Shown: piece after piece, positions 4,966 to 6,382 of the stretch | Layout of the letters: every line of letters starts with the position of its first letter | Numbering within the stretch: the first letter of the stretch is position 1 | Source of the DNA: Candidatus Solibacter sp. | Lineage (GTDB): Bacteria; Acidobacteriota; Terriglobia; Bryobacterales; Bryobacteraceae | NCBI GenBank assembly: GCA_017883345.1 | Contig: JADGNT010000307.1 | Location: 1 to 6,382, forward strand | Direction of reading: 5' to 3' | Length of the DNA: 6,382 bases | Position numbers and translations under genes: made by a program | The notes under the pieces: generated by a model | Seen by the model: the letters and a program-made list of their open reading frames with translations, nothing else | What the model was told of the DNA's origin: nothing | Database searches by the model: none

Positions 4966-6382
4966 ATGGACCGTGCCAACGCCTACGAAATCGACCTGGA
5001 CCGCAATCCGGCCAATTACGCGCCGCTGACGCCGCTCACCTTCGTCGAGCGTGCGGCCTCGGTCTATCCCGAGCGGACCGCCGTGGTGCACGGCGCGCGC
5101 CGCTACACCTGGAAAGAAACCTATGCGCGTTGCCGGCGCCTGGCCTCGGCGCTTGCCGGGCGCGGCATCGGCGTGGGCGACACGGTGGCGGTGATGGCGG
5201 CCAACACGCCCGAGATATATGAATGCCACTTCGGCGTGCCGATGCTGGGCGCGGTGCTGAACACGCTCAACACCCGCCTCGATGCGGATGCGATCGCGTT
5301 CATGCTCAACCATGGCAACGCGAGAGTGTTGATCACCGACCGGGAGTTTTCCGAGACTGTCGCGCGCGCGCTGGAGCAGGTGGTGCACCGCCCGGTCGTG
5401 ATCGACATCGACGATAAGGAATACGATGGCCCGGGCGAGCTTGTCGGAGAGAAGGACTACGAGGCCCTGCTCGGCGAGGGCGACCCGGAATACGCCTGGC
5501 AGCCGCCCGCCGATGAATGGATGGCGATCTCGCTCAATTACACCTCCGGCACCACCGGCAACCCCAAGGGGGTGGTCTATCACCATCGCGGCGCCTATCT
5601 CAACGGACTGTGCAACATCGTCACCTGGAGCATGCCGCAGCATTCGATCTACCTGTGGACGCTGCCCATGTTCCACTGCAACGGCTGGTGCTTCCCCTGG
5701 ACCATGGCTGCCAATGCCGGCGTCAATGTCTGTTTGCGCAAAGTCGATCCGGTGCAGATCTTCCGCCTGATCAAGGAGCACGGGGTCACGCATTATTGCG
5801 GCGCGCCGATCGTGCAAAGCGGGCTGATCAACGCGGATCCGAGCCTGCGCGAAGGCATAGTGCACAAGGTGTCGGCCATGGTCGCGGGCGCCGCGCCGCC
5901 GGCGGCGATGATCGAGGGCATGGAAAAAATCGGCTTCGACCTGACCCATGTCTACGGCCTCACCGAGACCTACGGACCGGCGACAGTGTGCGCCAAGCAC
6001 GGCGAGTGGGCCGGCCTGGACATTGGCGAGCGCGCCGAGCGCAACGCCCGCCAGGGCGTGCGCTATCTGATGCAAGAGGGGCTGGCGGTGATGGATGCCG
6101 CGACCATGACCCCGGTGCCGGCGGACGGCGAGACCATGGGCGAAATCATGTTCCGCGGCAACATCACCATGAAGGGCTATCTGAAAAACCCCAAGGCGAC
6201 GGCGGAGGCTTTCGCCGGCGGCTGGTTCCATTCCGGCGACCTGGCGGTGATGCAGCCCGACGGCTACGTCAAGATCAAGGACCGGTCGAAGGACATCATC
6301 ATTTCCGGCGGCGAGAACATTTCTTCGCTCGAGATCGAGGAGGCGCTCTACCGCCATCCGGCCGTGCTCGTCGCGGCGGCGG
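4966..6382 (+). CDS. AMP-forming acyl-CoA synthetase (medium-chain/DmdB-AAE-like), C-terminus cut by window edge
   Basis: This ANL-superfamily ligase activates a carboxylic acid with ATP to an acyl-adenylate and then to acyl-CoA in the cytoplasm, feeding beta-oxidation or a related pathway. The 472 visible residues carry the core motifs in order: the phosphate-binding loop YTSGTTGNPKG (192-202), YGLTETYGP (330-338), the ATP-ribose motif GWFHSGDLA (419-427) and the hinge KDRSKDIIISGGENIS (438-453, Asp439 as pivot). The closely related group includes plant AAE/BZO1-like and bacterial medium- or short-chain ligases. Such proteins are about 540 residues, so some 70 residues, including the catalytic lysine of the C-terminal lobe, lie beyond the edge. 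The substrate cannot be deduced. ATG 4966 is preferred because GGGA lies five bases before it; ATG 4960, two codons upstream in frame, is the alternative. The gene follows the transposase-like fragment with no clear promoter in the 30-base gap. Confidence 0.94.
   Translation, partial: MDRANAYEIDLDRNPANYAPLTPLTFVERAASVYPERTAVVHGARRYTWKETYARCRRLASALAGRGIGVGDTVAVMAANTPEIYECHFGVPMLGAVLNTLNTRLDADAIAFMLNHGNARVLITDREFSETVARALEQVVHRPVVIDIDDKEYDGPGELVGEKDYEALLGEGDPEYAWQPPADEWMAISLNYTSGTTGNPKGVVYHHRGAYLNGLCNIVTWSMPQHSIYLWTLPMFHCNGWCFPWTMAANAGVNVCLRKVDPVQIFRLIKEHGVTHYCGAPIVQSGLINADPSLREGIVHKVSAMVAGAAPPAAMIEGMEKIGFDLTHVYGLTETYGPATVCAKHGEWAGLDIGERAERNARQGVRYLMQEGLAVMDAATMTPVPADGETMGEIMFRGNITMKGYLKNPKATAEAFAGGWFHSGDLAVMQPDGYVKIKDRSKDIIISGGENISSLEIEEALYRHPAVLVAAA

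Noticed and set aside
4038..4979. A 313-codon minus-strand open frame covering the PH-domain gene.
   Set aside because: It is antisense to a gene with a strong Shine-Dalgarno and a recognisable PH domain, and spans three unrelated elements.
4642..6357. A 571-codon minus-strand open frame across the acyl-CoA synthetase gene.
   Set aside because: It is antisense to a ligase with all core motifs in order, and its His/Arg/Ala-rich translation is typical of the shadow frame in GC-rich DNA.

Overview
The window looks like chromosomal DNA from a GC-rich proteobacterium, most likely a betaproteobacterium or a relative. This rests on the high GC content, GC-ending codons, a KUP transporter, a patatin-type lipoprotein, an AsmA-family envelope protein and a DmdB/AAE-like acyl-CoA ligase. 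I see no rRNA, tRNA, CRISPR array, phage gene or complete insertion sequence.

Layout: (1) 1-532, minus strand: the N-terminal 177 codons of the potassium transporter Kup, running off the left edge. (2) 533-921: a divergent spacer with a weak kup promoter candidate and a frameshifted relic of an AlbA_2-type domain gene (707-840, minus). (3) 922-1815, plus: a patatin-like phospholipase lipoprotein whose frame is intact except for one in-frame TAG at 1237-1239. (4) 1816-2094: a 16-bp perfect palindrome and what looks like the decayed 3' end of a CaiB/BaiF-type CoA-transferase, overlapping the next gene tail to tail. (5) 2010-3947, minus: a complete AsmA-family protein. (6) 3948-4265: an unassigned short minus-strand coding tail (3977-4060), the last 36 codons of a short-chain dehydrogenase (4063-4173), then an AT-rich promoter-like block and a strong Shine-Dalgarno. 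(7) 4266-4760, plus: a small two-helix membrane protein with a bacterial PH domain. (8) 4761-4934: a probable IS91-type (Y2) transposase fragment. (9) 4966-6382, plus: an AMP-forming acyl-CoA synthetase, open at the right edge.

The intact genes are largely envelope and lipid related (potassium uptake, phospholipase, AsmA, membrane PH protein, fatty-acid activation), but they alternate in strand and do not form one operon. The notable theme is decay. Nearly every spacer carries a short coding scrap, usually a C-terminal one, and the phospholipase carries a single nonsense codon. I find no convincing new multi-gene system. The best leads are the amber codon in the patatin gene and the run of gene relics, one of them transposase-like.
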